This document shows, one piece after another, positions 12,889 through 43,535 of a DNA stretch of 64,000 nt; the first letter of the stretch is position 1; every line of letters starts with the position of its first letter. The position numbers and the translations under genes were made by a program. A model generated the notes under the pieces. It did no database searches. It was not told where the DNA came from and saw only the letters and a program-made list of their open reading frames with translations. This DNA is from Chrysomallon squamiferum (lineage: Eukaryota > Mollusca > Gastropoda > Neomphalida > Peltospiridae): assembly GCA_012295275.1 (NCBI GenBank), contig CM022665.1, forward strand, positions 31,180,957-31,244,956, written 5' to 3'.

Positions 12889-13468
12889 TATTCAAATATA
12901 TTTTGTCAGAAAAATATTTTTCAAATTATAAAGATAGAGACAAAAATAGACACAGACAAACAGATATAGGGACAAATATACAAACAAGCCAACAAAATAA
13001 TTACACTAGTACCTGGCTTTATTCACAAAAGGACAATAAATGCTGTAAACAATGCCAATGGACTGCAACAAAAAAAGAAAGAAAAAATGCCACATACTTA
13101 GGCCTATAATATCACAATGCTAATACACCTGTGACCAAACAGTAACATCTGTTAATAACTACTTAAAACCTGTATTTACACCCACATGTTGACAAAACAG
13201 CTAAATGAATTTAACAGTATGTGAGGCAGCATTTCGATCTTAAGACTAAACAACAAACAAAACTAAAAAGTGTTAAAAGTGTTGTCTTGATGTTTTGTAA
13301 ATATATATTTAAAATATGTTTTAGTACAGTTTTGCTGGATTTTATATTTATTTTGATTGAATTTGTTATGTTTGAAAACTAAAATTAAAAATATATATTT
13401 CTTTAATTTTGATTATTGTTTTTATTTTATTTTTATTGTATATTTTATTTATATGCTCCCTTCACAAA

Positions 13469-13506
13469 TGTGTATGTGTGTATGTGTATGTGTGTGTATA
13501 TATATA

Positions 13507-13554
<48 letters not shown>

Positions 13555-13560
13555 ATACAT
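13469..13560. repeat. Compound palindromic TG-AT-CA microsatellite
   Basis: TG/TATG repeats (13469-13498), a short TA run and then AC repeats (13512-13560). The TG and AC halves are complementary, so a single strand could fold into a hairpin. Confidence 0.95.
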
Positions 13561-16500
13561 CAAAGGAAAAAGGTTGAGTTTTACATACAGTAGTTTCCAT
13601 ATTATAAATTAACATTTATTTATATTTACATGGAAATATTTAAAAAAGAATATATTAAAAGGAATATTGGCATTCTAAATATAATTCATGTTTGTACTGT
13701 CCTTCAAATGAATAACAATATAAACTGAATTTAATGTGTTTTATCAAATACCAGCAGTGTTTATTCTTTTAAGAAAAACAAATCTTGCTGCCAAAAATAT
13801 AATAAAATGGTTACTTGCTACTGTTTGGCTGTAATATTAATAATAATAAATAATAATAATATTTTTCAACAAATATCAATACATAAGTGTAAATACAATT
13901 TCGGCACAATGATTGATGTGACCCATTATTTCAAACAGTAATAATAATATTTTGTACATAGTACACACTAGACAAAAATAAAAACATTACACACACAACA
14001 TAATTTCCCAAACTACATTTACTGCATTATAGTACACACTGAAAATAATTATTACAGACTGTTATTTCTTAAAGTTGTTGCAGAATAGCATATTAATTAT
14101 ATATTTATTTGTAGACTTGAAAGATTTTTTTCAGCCAAAAGGTTGTACAAGATCTTTTTAAAATATCTTCCGTAATTATTATAATCTCCATCCAAAATTT
14201 TAATAAACAATTTTTCAGTTAAGCAAAAATTCATATTTTACTTTATTTATTTATTTTAGTTTGAAAAATAACAAAATTTTATTTGTAAAGATTTATTAAA
14301 TATTACACTTTGCAGTTCCATATTTACTTTTCTTATAAACTGTAAAATATAAATTATTTGAAATTTTCTTCTCTGCCAATAAAAACTTTTGTAAAAACTT
14401 TAAACTGTAACAAACCCAATTGTTTATTTATTTTTTATTTTTTTACATATGTCTGTTTTTTCTGTTCAAAATAGCAGATAAATATTTTATGTAATAATTT
14501 CTAATTTCTGTATAATTCAAGCTCTGCTTTTCCTTTGTACTCATATGTTATGTGAAAGATTCTGAAAAGCAAGTTCTAGATGGAAACTGTAATAAAACTG
14601 TTAGATATGACAGGAAATATGTTTTGACACTATATAATGCTCTTGCTATGAAACAAAATTCTATAAAATAATTTTAAAATAATAATAATAATAATCAAAA
14701 AAAAAAAAAAAAAAATTCCCCAACTACTAACAATTTGAGAGAATTCGTTGATGTCAAAAATTAACAATAAAATTTTTAATTTAACAAATTATTATGCTTG
14801 ACTCAGAGTATTAGATTTGCAAACATCAAACTTAAGTATAAAAATAAATAATTTTTCAAATTACTTTTTGATACCTTTTCGTAAAAATTAAAAAACTAGA
14901 AGTATAGTCTTCAGAAGAAAAAAAGAAGAAAAGAAAAAAAAAAACATGTGACCATTATTATAAAACTGTAATTAACTATTAATTTTTAAAATTATTAATG
15001 GTTCCAGGAATTCACTGATTTAAGTAAATATGGAATGTGTCAAAAATGGAATTCATAGAGTTTTGGAATTAAATTGTAGAATTTTTCACATCAGTAATAA
15101 GAGATATGATTTACAGTGGTATTTAACACCATCAGTGTGTAAGAAGATTCCTACTTGGTAACCATGGAGACTAATTTTTCCAGAGGTAAGTATCATACTG
15201 AGTCCAGTGGAAGTCACTGAATGTTTTTATTTTATGTGGCACTGTTTTAAAGTCTCTTCAAATTCATGAGTGTGGTTTTTAAATTTTGTTCTTAATTATT
15301 TATTATAAAGGATTTCATCATCATCAATGAAATATTAAGGATGTAACCCAAAATAATTCATATTGAAAAAAATGTTAAAAACTTTTTAATAGTTAATTTT
15401 TCACTGCTTCTGTATAATATATACACACAATAATATTATTAATAATAATGTGTTTTCAGTACAGGGTGATACAATTAATAATTTAGAATTTCAAAAGAAA
15501 ATAATCAGCAATTTTTTTATTTGATTATATAACCACTTTATTTATATTATTTTAAATAAAAATTTTAAGATTTATTTTATACAAAAGTAAATACATAAAC
15601 AAAGATATATTAAAAATAAATAACCAAAAATTATAATATAAATAAATAAACAAATATAATAAATTATTAAACATTTTTTCCACTGTCAGTATTAACATAA
15701 AATTTATCACAGTGAATGGGTTGTCTACAACAGGGCCATAAAACACAACACAGAAATGGGCACAGCCAGTATTAACTACATAAACATATAATTAATTATT
15801 TACAATATAAATAAGATGAATACTTGGCTTTAAATAACTGACTGAGAAAATATAATTTAAAAATGTTGACATATTTTCTCAAAAAGGAACAATCTTTTTT
15901 GATATACGAATCTTGTAGAAAAATTATTGTGCAGAATAATAATTTTCATTATCTGAAAGTTTTAATTAATGTGAAGATTTTATCTTCTGTTTGTTTTATT
16001 TGTAAATTTTTGTCTTACCTCAAACTGCTAAATTTGTTTTTCAATCTTTTAATTATTTTTTAATTTAAAAATAATAAATAAATAAATAATAATTTATCAG
16101 TTATTTTATCACTCTTCCACAGTGTTTGTTTTTACTTGTTTTTATTTATTTTGTTAATATGAAAACAGTGTTATTTCCCTTTGAATATTTCAAAACTACA
16201 AATTGCTATTATGTGAAAAAAGAAAGCTCTTTCTGAGAAAATATGTACAAAATAATTAATGTGCATGAAATGTATGTGAATAATAATTCATGCTATGTGG
16301 ATCTGTGCTCTGAGAATGACATCTTGTATATCAAGTTTTCACAAGGCTTATGCATAAATACCATTGTAATGGCCACTTGTATGACTTTCTTTACAAACTA
16401 TAAGGCAATATAACAAAACAGTGTCAGCATAAATGATATTATTTTATAATACATATTATACCAATATCAAATAGCTTAATTTATAAAATAATATATAGTT

Positions 16501-17120
16501 TATTATTTTAAATTTCTGAATAACCTGAATATTTAAATTTATGCTTATGATGATGATGAGTTTTATTATTATGCTATCATGGAATACAATACACATTTCA
16601 GAATATTGAAAAGTAAAATGAACCCAAAACAATATAAATTAAGTGAATAATAATTATTTAGATAATAAAATTTAAAATTATATTATGCTGTGTTAAGTTC
16701 TGTGTTGCCATACTAACCAGTATAAATTGTGGAAGCTTGATATACATGAATGAAAAATAAGGAAGGAAAGTCGTAAGTAGATCCAGCTTTAATTTAGATT
16801 TATCCAAAAATAAAATCTGAAATAGTTAGTAACAATTCATGAAACTGAATTATACTGAAGTTATTAATTTGTTTTTTTCTCTCCTACAAATGGAGTCAAA
16901 ATTAGACCAACCGTGAACTTAAATGTTTTACTTTATCTTAAAAATACATTTTAAAGTAATTTTGTATTTATTTTTGTGTTTTTTGCAAAACTGGATCTAC
17001 CCTTGTTTATACAGATCTGAGTGGAAAACTGTTGACAACCATTCTAACTTTCACAATGACCTGTCAAAGAAATCTTGCAGGCACTCAAACCTACAGTGTA
17101 TAATAAAGATACACACCATC
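13561..17120. other. AT-rich DNA downstream of SYT1
   Basis: I see no gene. A TACAGGGT motif, like the end of the transposon remnant at 39 kb, lies at 15460-15467. A short GC-richer stretch at 16990-17140 has no clear coding signal. Confidence 0.55.
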
Positions 17121-17141
17121 AACAAAAAACACGCCTTCAGC

Positions 17142-17147
17142 TTTATT
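17142..17147 (-). terminator. Candidate SYT1 poly(A) signal
   Basis: On the minus strand this reads AATAAA, about 1.23 kb after the stop codon. Roughly 10-30 nt further comes a G/T-rich stretch (plus 17110-17135), as expected for a downstream element. Other AATAAA runs on the minus strand occur nearer the stop (about 17850-17870 and 17930-17945) but sit inside AT-rich low-complexity DNA. Neuronal 3' UTRs are often longer, so this is only a candidate. Confidence 0.3.
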
Positions 17148-17149
17148 TA

Positions 17150-18376
17150 CAGTAATATGCCAAGAGGTATCGGACACTGTTAATTTAAAGTCAACATTAT
17201 TATTAAGAATTTACTTTCTTAGCCAATTTGGCATACTAGGTCTCATTTCACTCAGAAAAGCCTGGTTTAATAACAATTATTACGATGATTTATATTGCAA
17301 CACACTTTTCTTTTCTCAGCAAAATTATAATAATAAAGTTGTTCTTACGGTTTCATATTTAAAGCCAAAACTGTGAAAAGGATTTCATTTAATATTTAAT
17401 ATAAAAATTCATTAAAAGGTTTCAAGAATGTTGCATTCTGCTTTGATTTTTAAAACAAATCCAGAGCACACTTATTTTTTAAATCATTATATTTTAATAT
17501 ATATTTTTTAATATTTCATTCTTTGCAGTTCAGAATATACATCTTTCCAGTAATGTATTCAGAAAAAATTAATAACACTGCCATTCTAAAATCTATTCTG
17601 GCTTTAAAAAGAAAAGTCGGCTGCATGAACTTAATTTTGGAAAGTTGTTTGAAGTAAGTAAATTTACCAAGCATGTTCTCTGACACACTGACCATGATCA
17701 TCCCTGTTAGATTTAAGATAACAACATCAGACTGTAACTATATAATGAGGCTGTCTTCCATGGACAACTCATAATTAAATACCTTTCAGTTTTCAAATGT
17801 TTTTATCAAAGTTACAAGTAGTTGTTTTAATTTTTTTAATTGTTATTTTTTATTTATTTATCTTTTTTATTTTTATTTTTTGTTGTTGTAGCTGTGGTTT
17901 ATACAGTTATTTCCCATGAATTGGTTGTTTTTTATTTATTTATTTTTTAAATCTTTTTGTGGCTTTTGTTAAACAGTTAATTTTCTAGGTATATTTCATT
18001 GACAACTTAACACAAACAAGTCACAAATTTACATTAATGTAACCTTACCTCTGGCTATTTTGTTTGTTTGTTTGTTTGTTAGTTACTGTAACTAAAAAAA
18101 TATTGATATTTTTGTTTCTCTATGGAAGGTTATGTCTAAACTGGTGTCAGAAATCAAACTGAACCAAAATTAAGTTGGCAGCCTTAAGTATATAAAGTAT
18201 GCAGGATGACAAAAAACCAGTTTAATCCAAAACATTTGTTTTGTTTTTCCCAGTTTAGACAGATTCCACAGTAGTTTATAAATGTTTATGGCTTATTACA
18301 GAACTGGACAACTTGAAATTATTTCAAGCTCCCTTATAAAGTAGATTATCTGAATACAGCCAGAGTTGTCTCCTCT
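17150..18376 (-). other. Probable SYT1 3' UTR
   Basis: This stretch follows the stop codon directly and holds no other gene-like signal. It contains T-rich low-complexity DNA (plus 17820-18070, including TTTG repeats) and AATAAA candidates. The true end is not fixed by sequence alone. Confidence 0.45.
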
Positions 18377-34828
<16,452 letters not shown>

Positions 34829-35377
34829 TACTCACCAGTGATTGTCAACTGTTATACTCTCTCTGAAACAACAAATGAAAAACCAACAAATTATGATTAA
34901 TTCATTATTTTTTAATTAAGCCTTTATTTATTATGTATTCTAAATAAAAGCTAAATAAATAAACAAACAAACAGATAAATAAAAAGCTAGATAAATAACT
35001 AAATAAATAAACAAACAAAGAAATGAAGAAACAAACAAAAAAATAAATAATAAAAAATGTTATTAAATTTATTCAGATGTGAATAAAAAAGTGAATAAAA
35101 AACAAAAAGATACTAGAGTTTCAACCAATTTTACAAGCCATATAAGCATAACAAATGGAAATAAATTTATTTTAAATTAAATTGCTACACCTTAAAACAA
35201 ATCAAACAGCTGACAATAGTATTTACATTTTTCACATTAGATGCACAAATACATCATTTGATGTACTTCTTCTATGACATATTGTTCAATGTGTAATTAA
35301 TTTTTTTGAGAATTCTAAGTCATTAAAATTATATGTATTTGAATTTGGGTGTAGGCATGTGTCTGTCTATATATGGG

Positions 35378-35435
35378 GAATAACCAATTATTGTCTTAAG
35401 ATACCAGCTTTCTCTTGCGAAGGTTAGAATGGTGA
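35378..35435 (+). repeat. 58-bp dispersed segment, copy 1
   Basis: GGGGAATAACCAATTATTGT, then CTTAAGATACCAGC and GCGAAGGTTAGAATGG; matches 36416-36475 in the same order. Probably part of an interspersed element. Confidence 0.7.
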
Positions 35436-35848
35436 GTGTAGCAAGGCTCTGCTGAGTTATTTTTTAAATTCTGCAATCCTAAATAATATAAAAACTCACT
35501 GCTCTCAAGAATAGTAGATTCACAAGTATTGGTTTTGTTTTTTTATACAACTATAAATCAAAACAAAGTACTTCTTAAAAAACAACAATTTATTTGTTAT
35601 TTAATGAAATTGTCTTTTAAAAGTTAAACCAGCACTTAAGCATTAAAGAAATAACAATATATGTAAATAACAAATAATTTATTAAAGTCTAAATATTCAG
35701 TTCCTTCCCAAAAATCTTAACTTTTGTACAGTGACTGAAATTCATCTAGTCATCATATCTTGCCACTGTTTATAGTGGATTGTAGGATAAATATATATAT
35801 ATTTATGTTTGTGTTGGTATACAAATGTTAGCTATAGCCCACTCCCTA

Positions 35849-35851
<3 letters not shown>

Positions 35852-35892
<41 letters not shown>

Positions 35893-36009
35893 AACACATA
35901 AACAGATACATGCAAGAACACTCATGCAAAAAATAAGCTGAACAATAACTTTCTTTACATATTTACATACAGAGAAATATAACACAAAGATTTGATATTA
36001 AGTTTGTGT

Positions 36010-36052
<43 letters not shown>
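35852..36052. repeat. GT and CA microsatellites in inverted arrangement
   Basis: A pure GT run (35852-35890, 39 nt) and a pure CA run (36011-36052, 42 nt) are separated by 120 bp. They are reverse complements, so a transcript across them could form a stem of up to about 39 pairs. Confidence 0.95.
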
Positions 36053-36054
<2 letters not shown>

Positions 36055-36415
36055 TGCACATGCACATACACATATATCACTATTTAGGCCTTTAATGACC
36101 TTTGATGACCTCTACTGGCAACCTCAGTTTTCAGTCTTTTATGCCAGCATAAAAGGCATCCACAGACACTTGATCAATATACCTCAGGGTATTCGCCCAT
36201 GAAACAACAGACTGAGTGAAGTCCTCTAGAGAAACAATGTCATTAAGTCTAGTTATAATGGCTATCAACTGCAGACCAATGACAAAACATAGCACTGGGC
36301 AAACACATTTCAGTGCCAAACTGCTTAAATATGATGTCTGTAAAATCCATACATTTCTCTTACAATATAGTTTTAGACATAGATAGATAAATAGTATAAT
36401 ACATACATACATAAT

Positions 36416-36475
36416 CAGGGAATAACTAGCTACTACTGTCTTAAGGTATCACCTTTATCCTGTGAAGGTTAGAAT
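36416..36475 (+). repeat. 58-bp dispersed segment, copy 2
   Basis: AGGGAATAACTAGCTACTAC, then CTTAAGGTATCACC and GTGAAGGTTAGAATGG; second copy of the segment at 35378, about 1 kb away. Confidence 0.7.
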
Positions 36476-39001
36476 GGCATATGCAAAAAGATAATAAAAT
36501 GAGACAAAATGGGTTAATGTGATTTTTAATTAGTAACTCTTCAATAAATTCTGTTTAAAAGCAACCAAGCAACACAACTTTTCAAAATGACACTTCTGGA
36601 TAATTACATAATAATGAGGATGCTGGCCTTTAATCTGTGTTGCTTAGTTACAATAGGAAGAAAGCCATACACATAATTTAAGCCTGTAATTAGCTGCAAT
36701 AAATCCAATAAGCTGATTTGACTTTGTGAGATCAGAGACCTTTGCATTTGTGCAGATGATTCTGAGAATAATTTGAAGTTCTTAGCAGAAATAGGAATTA
36801 CCATTTTAATAAGTAAACAAACAAAGATAAGTAAACATTACAAACTATATTATTAATGAAGTATTACAAATTAAAACACTGAAAGCTACAGAATTAATAG
36901 TTTTAATTAACAAGTTTTTTTAATAAGTAAATCTGGCCATCTTGACCACTTGAGAGTTTAAAAAATAATGATCTGAACACACACACACTACTATTTTTGT
37001 TTTGTTATTATTATTTTCTTTCCCCTAGTAAATTAATGTGAGACCTAGATGTTTAAGTCATCAGTATTTCCATGTAAATCAAAATAAGAAAAATTATATT
37101 GATACATTATTTTTTTTTATATATATACAAACTGAAATATTTAAATATTCCACATATATTTCTATACATATATTAAGATATTTGAGTATTTTACATTAAT
37201 ACTTAAGAAATTTCTGTAGTATTCTAAATATTCTAACATTAATACATACTGCAATTTTCAACACAGATTAAAATATATTTCAGTACATGTGGAACTTCTA
37301 CATATTGTAAATTAGATGAGAAAGCCATTTAAAACATTAAATTTTAATATGGCTAAATATATAAAGATTGATTACAATAAAACAAAATAAAGAAATAAAA
37401 ATAAACTTTTTAAAATTCATAATCATTAACATCACTAACATTTTATGTCATTTCCACATCAATGAACTGGATTTAATTCCAGTTTATATTTTTTCTGATT
37501 TACTACATGTCAAAGAATTAACAGATGTCAATATAATATGCATTATTAGAGATGTGGATTTAGGTCAGCCACATTAAATAAGAAAAATGAAAAAGAAAAA
37601 AGCTCAATTTTGTCTTCTTTTTTGATTATCCTGTCTCTTACAATTATACAGATTTAAGGAAAAGGCAACAAACATTTATAACTTCTAATAAATATCACAT
37701 TCATCTGTGTGTCTGTCTGTTTTTTATAGAGATCTGAATAAACTGTACTTGAAATAAAACCAAAGTCTGTATCTGTCTGATTTAATGATTTGAAGTATTA
37801 AGCTCATAAGCAAAGAGTATTTCTTCAAAAAAAAAAACTTATTTTAGAATCATAATTAATATTACATCCCAATAAAACATTTTTTATATGTATCTACCTA
37901 CCTATTACATTTACTGTAAAAAAAAAAAAAAAAAAAAAAATTAAAAATCATTAAAAAAACAAGCAAAAAACCTCACAAAAAGGGATTTTTTTCTTTCTTA
38001 AGGAATAAAACCTATAACTTAGATATGGCAAATCTAACCATAAGCACATATTTAACCTATATATTTTAAAAAACACACAGATATGCACACAAATAGACAC
38101 ACAAAACACACACACACACACACTAAATACAAATCAGAAAGAAAGACATAAAACAATTATTTAAATACTGACACCACCATATTCTAAGTAAACTTTAAAA
38201 AATGTCTGAGTCTGAATCCTTGGTCCTGAGAATATTAATAATTTGAAAAGTCTGGAAATGTAAGGGCAATCAATAAGATCTCACACAACAGTTGTATCTG
38301 TCTACATGTCTTTCCTAATATCTGTAAAAACAAAATATCAATAATCCTCACACTTTTCAAAACAGAAATGTAATTTTTTGTATTATGTGCCACAGATGCA
38401 AAGATACCAAACATATAAATTAATAGTAATAACTGATTTTATACAGAAATAAAAACAAATACGTTAATAACTGTAATAGTACCATTAGTAAAAATAACAA
38501 TAATAGTAATAACTAATAATAATCAATGTTATAACATTAATGGCCACAACAGCAACAGTAATAAATGTAATAACAGTATACAAGTAATGATGATGATAAC
38601 AGTAATAATAATAAGAAGAGAAATGATGTTGATAATAAAACAAATAATAATGATAACAACAAACAATGGAATTGATAGTAATTGCTATGTGTTAATACAA
38701 AGGCCTACTTTCTTATTCTATACCTGCTGGTTTGGTCTGTCTTTCACATAACCTTTGGAAGTCCATATTTCAAAAATTCCATAATATACTTTTAAGTTTC
38801 GAAACATCTAAGTATGAAATTATTTCCAAATATATACATGCTATATAACTGTAATCATACCAGCCTATAGTAAGATTTGTGGAAGCTTTTTATGTATATA
38901 AAATTGTTCCCATAAATGCACACTGATCTAATTTCTTGTAACAGTTTTGGGTTTGACATAAACCTCAGGCACCAGGTTCACTAAATTCTGTTATACAGTT
39001 A

Positions 39002-39189
39002 TACAGGGTTATTATAAAATCCTTGTGCAATTTTAAATTATTGTAACTTCTAGTCTATGCATTACAGAAATGATCAGTAAAAAGGAAAAGAGAAAACTAT
39101 TTTTTGAACCTTAAATATATTTGTTGTTGCAAGTCTCAATTTTCAACATTACCACCATCCTTATGGATGCAAATCATGATACAATTCTG
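39002..39189 (-). mobile_element. Transposon end with transposase C-terminus
   Basis: On the minus strand the frame ending at the TGA of 39136-39138 reads QNCIMICIHKDGGNVEN. This resembles the C-terminal C-I-x-x-x-G-G-H/N-x-E motif common in Tc1/mariner-type invertebrate transposases. The sequence then runs about 130 bp to TACAGGGT (39002-39009, plus strand), typical of the terminal repeat of such elements. Upstream (39190-39420) the reading frame is broken. No matching opposite end was found by eye. Confidence 0.5.
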
Positions 39190-40399
39190 AAATTATAGAA
39201 ATACATTTTGTAGTTAATTTTTGGTTATACCATAGTGACAGAACTATAAAATAACTCCATAAGAATGTGAATATTATTTCATGTATAAAGGTAATCTGAG
39301 AGAACAACAAAATTAACAACCCATCAGTTATTTTTTTCACTTTGCTGCAAAGCTTTTGAAAACACTCTTTCCCAAACATATATACCAAACAACTTTTGAC
39401 AAAACATATCGGGCACAAGCTGCAATTTGGGCAATGGTTGCATCATAATAAAGCAAAAAGGACCATTGGCAAGGATTGATTATATAACCTATAATATCTC
39501 AACAGTAACTATTCAGCTACAGATACTTCCCTTTGTTAATAGAAAAATAGATGTCATGCCTATGTTTAACCGATTATAAGACAACACTGGAATGTAAATA
39601 TCCCATAAAGGCAATTAGAAGATCAAAGAAGCACTGTTAGAATTATAAATGCATTATCTTTCCTTAAACTGAACCAAAACACCAAGGATAAAACAACACT
39701 CTAACCAATGGGCTACAACCCACTCTGATAAGTTGTAAAGCAATCAATAACATCATCACAGTCTTAACAGCATCCCATTACCCGACTGCTTGCTTGTCCT
39801 GTGAAGCACATCTTGTTGCAGCATGCAACAACGATCCACTTGAACATACTAGCGTATTTTTCAATCAATACTTCTCTGAAACTATCTTCCTGTGAGAGCA
39901 TTTAGTTCTCAAAATGAGCAACACACTGTCAAGTGTGAAGATGAATTTTATGAAGTTGTTTATAAATGAATTAAATGAAGGTATCTGCTAAACTAATGAT
40001 CAAAAACATTTAAATAAATTAAAAATAAAAATAAATGTTTCTTTAAGATGATCAGTTCTGTTTATTTATTTTTGTTTTGTTTTTGTTTACAAACAAATTT
40101 TAAAGAAAATTTATAAAATTTATAAAATTTGTCAAGTTATTTTGCTACAACAAAGACAGATCTAGTATTTCAGAAAAAGTAAAATTTGTCATTATGGTGG
40201 ATATATATTAATTATGAAAATAAAGAGCTGGAACACAAAGATATATAATTAAAATCAGACAGCAAATAATAACATTTGCTATTATAGGTGTACACAGTCA
40301 CTCCTGAATCTACATAAGTTACTGGTATTCAATGAATCGAATAAACACAATTTAAAAATAATAATAATAATAAAATAATTTAAACAATAAAATCAAAAC

Positions 40400-43360
40400 T
40401 AACCTACCACAAAGTAATGAAACACTAATCAAGAATTAATTCTATTCCACAAAACTTTAATAATTTAATACTGATGATAATTCTTTTCATCTCACTATGA
40501 TATCTTGCTAAAAATTAAAATCTAACTCAATAATTCTTTTCCACTTGATACGATACCCTGCTTAAATATAAAAAATCTAACAGCAAACCCTTACACGTTT
40601 TCTGTAGAATTCGATTAAATCAACAGAGATAAACGTTATTAATAGCATTTACACTTTACAGAGAGGAATAAAATTCACTCTTAGAGAAATAGTGTTGGGC
40701 TGCAAGTGACAAGTTAACTAAACTGACAGGTAACTATACAAATTAATAAATGTAACATCCATCACAACTGAGAAGAGACATTGAAAAAACTAACTTTTTA
40801 ATATAAATTATTGGATAGTTTCAAGACTCCATCATGGGATTCGAATTATTTCATATTCAGATAAAATTAGTTAAGATATTATGATTCTTTCTGAGGATAT
40901 GGTTTCATTTCTTGAAAATCTTCTGTAGCCTTGTTATTGTCAACTTCTATTATTTTTCCATGTTTAAAAATTTTGCTATACAATGGTAATATCTGTCTTT
41001 ATGGTGAAAAGGTTAACAATGTTAACAAAACTTAATTGAAATAATTAATAAAGAAATCCATATATACATTCACATATATAATATATAAATATACTGTAAA
41101 ACATGAAATTAATGCATTATAAAATAATGCGCCACCACAACTATGAAAAATGTGTGTATTAATTAATGCGTGGACCATAAAACAACTTGTTTACTTGGTT
41201 TATGTTTACAGTGAAAAGGCAACAAGCTAATTGTCATACAGTAACTGTGAATGCTAGGTAGGTTTTGCATAATGCCATTTTATTGTTGTGAAAAGAACTT
41301 GCCACAAGTTCTACATGTATTACTCAATGATGTTATTCAATAAGTTACGAGTTGGCACATTTAACTCACTGTTAAACTAAACTACCTATATATAGAGAGT
41401 AACCTATTTATTGTTTTATCCAATATTTGTAATCATGTGGAAATACATTCATGTTTCGAGTAACGTGAAGATAGGTTTGCTGGATGAAAATGTCAACAAA
41501 ACTGTAGTAAAACACAGCAAAACCCTTGAAACAGTTGTTAGTCACTGTAGGGTTGGATAAACAAAAACAAGTGAACAGCCAACTTTATTTTGGCAATTTA
41601 GAAATGCTTGATAAATTAATGTGTCAAATACCTGTATGCATTTTTCACATTAGTTTTTCTCTCACATTAATTTCATGTTTTACAGTATACATAATTATTT
41701 TCTATATAAAACTGTTTCCCATACTGGTTCAAATTTCCTTGAGCAACTTAGATATATTTTGTGAATATTTCAATAATCTTGAATTTTTTTTGGCTACTTA
41801 GTGAGTGATGATTCAGTATTTGAAATATCAAATTTTTGTGTTATTAAGGCAGTGTCAGAGACTATGTCTTCAAACAGCTTCAGACAAACAAAAAAAAAAC
41901 CCTGTAACAACAATAAATAAATTTTAAAAACTACTATGAGACTAACATGAATAGTTGGTAGTTATAAAGAAAACTATGGCTACCAAGCTTTTACTAACCA
42001 GTGAAATTAATCCAAATGTAACATATGTTAAACATGATTAGTCAATAATTTATATATTGAAATTTAATCTACAATTAAATCAAGATTTATGTTATAATAA
42101 TTTTAAAATGTTATAATTGTTGTTGTTGTTATTAGTATTACTGTTACTTTTATTGTGCATTATTATTATACTTATTATCATTATTATTAAGTTGTTTTTA
42201 ATATTATCATTTATTGTTACTGTTGTATTATATTACCAATATCTGCATTAAATTTGAAAATATATGCAATCTGAGAAGATTTGCTATTAACATATGTCAG
42301 TAAAAACTGACATGGGATAAACTTTCATGCACAGAAGCAATAAATAAATTTCCATTTATATTAATCCAGTGAATAAATGCACAACCAAAAATGTAATCTG
42401 GAGCAATCATACATCTAACCTTTTGTTTTATTTATTTTAATATTATTTTTCATCTTTTTTCATAATTTTTATTTTTAATCTAGACACTGTAGGCTGTTTT
42501 TACAAAGCTCAGTTTGGTTTTATAAACACATGTACCAATAATTCATAGCACTATATATTTAAGAAAAACAGTTTTATAAATAAAAGCTGATGCAAATAAA
42601 TAACCTTCATTCATTTTATATACATACTTGAGATTATTTTATTTTTTCATAGTTACAATTCTTTGTTAATATTAAAGTAGACAGTAAAATATTAAGCCAG
42701 AGAAGATATGTGTATGATGTAATTGTTCCTCTTTTTTTTATGTCATCACTCTATAGATAAAAAATACATATACATAAGAGAAAAATGCCATCATCTGTGC
42801 ATCCTTATTTTAAATGTTACCTTTTGTTAGCAAAGCTGATGCACAATAACATACTCATTAGAAAGCATATAAGATATTTTTAGTCCATATGTTTATACAG
42901 CGAAAGTTAAATAATGTAAAACAAACTATACTTTAAGATACTTCTAGGTAATAAGAACAAGTTTAAAACAAATAAAAAAAGTTATGACATGAATACAAGT
43001 AATAGATTTACAATGCCATCCATATTTATAGGATTATTGTTTAAACATCAAAATTTAACACCTGTGCTGAGAAACAAACTGTAACAATATTTCTAAATAA
43101 GATTTCTATAATATATCATACATCTAAAAAGCCATTTAGAAAAATTGTTAACATATGTTGGTTCCTTCAAACCAAAATACTGCAAAAAGAATGATCAAAA
43201 CCATATACATCATGTAGAAAAACAAACCCTTTTTAGTCTAATAATCAATACAACTGATGAAATCCATTCATGTCAATAAAACAATAATCAAGTGAATATT
43301 TTCTGAGAATTGACAGTATACCACAATGGCATAACCAAATCAATATGAAGCCTTCTGGAT
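40400..43360. other. AT-rich DNA without recognised genes
   Basis: No repeats of note and no exon with family matches. The open frame at 41526-41801 looks composition-driven. Confidence 0.55.
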
Positions 43361-43364
43361 GCTT

Positions 43365-43401
43365 GTTCCCCTTGGCAACCAGATCTCAGCCAATGACGTA
43401 A
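43365..43401. promoter_or_regulatory. Candidate RFX X-box, CCAAT and CRE cluster
   Basis: A near-perfect RFX-type palindrome (GTTCCC, 3-nt spacer, GGCAAC; 43365-43379) is followed by CCAAT (43390-43394) directly joined to a CRE-like TGACGTAA (43394-43401). The local GC content is above that of the flanking DNA. X-box, CRE and CCAAT sites are the elements RFX, CREB and NF-Y bind together in known promoters. If the 48.5 kb exon belongs to SYT1, this would be an intronic enhancer of a neuronal gene. No gene start is visible beside it. Confidence 0.35.
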
Positions 43402-43535
43402 ATATGTCCACTTGATTCTGACTCGAGCCAGGCAATATCAACTGACATCGAAGATTTTCAAAACAATTTTGTGTAATGAAACTTTGATGAAATAAAGAGA
43501 GACTTCTACTGAAATATTTACTAAGAATTGGGAAA

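Noticed and set aside
13357-13612. His/Thr-repeat open frames over CA runs
   Set aside because: Direct translation of microsatellites. The same holds for 28217-28432, 35803-35985, 36008-36202, 49061-49397 and 55140-55433.
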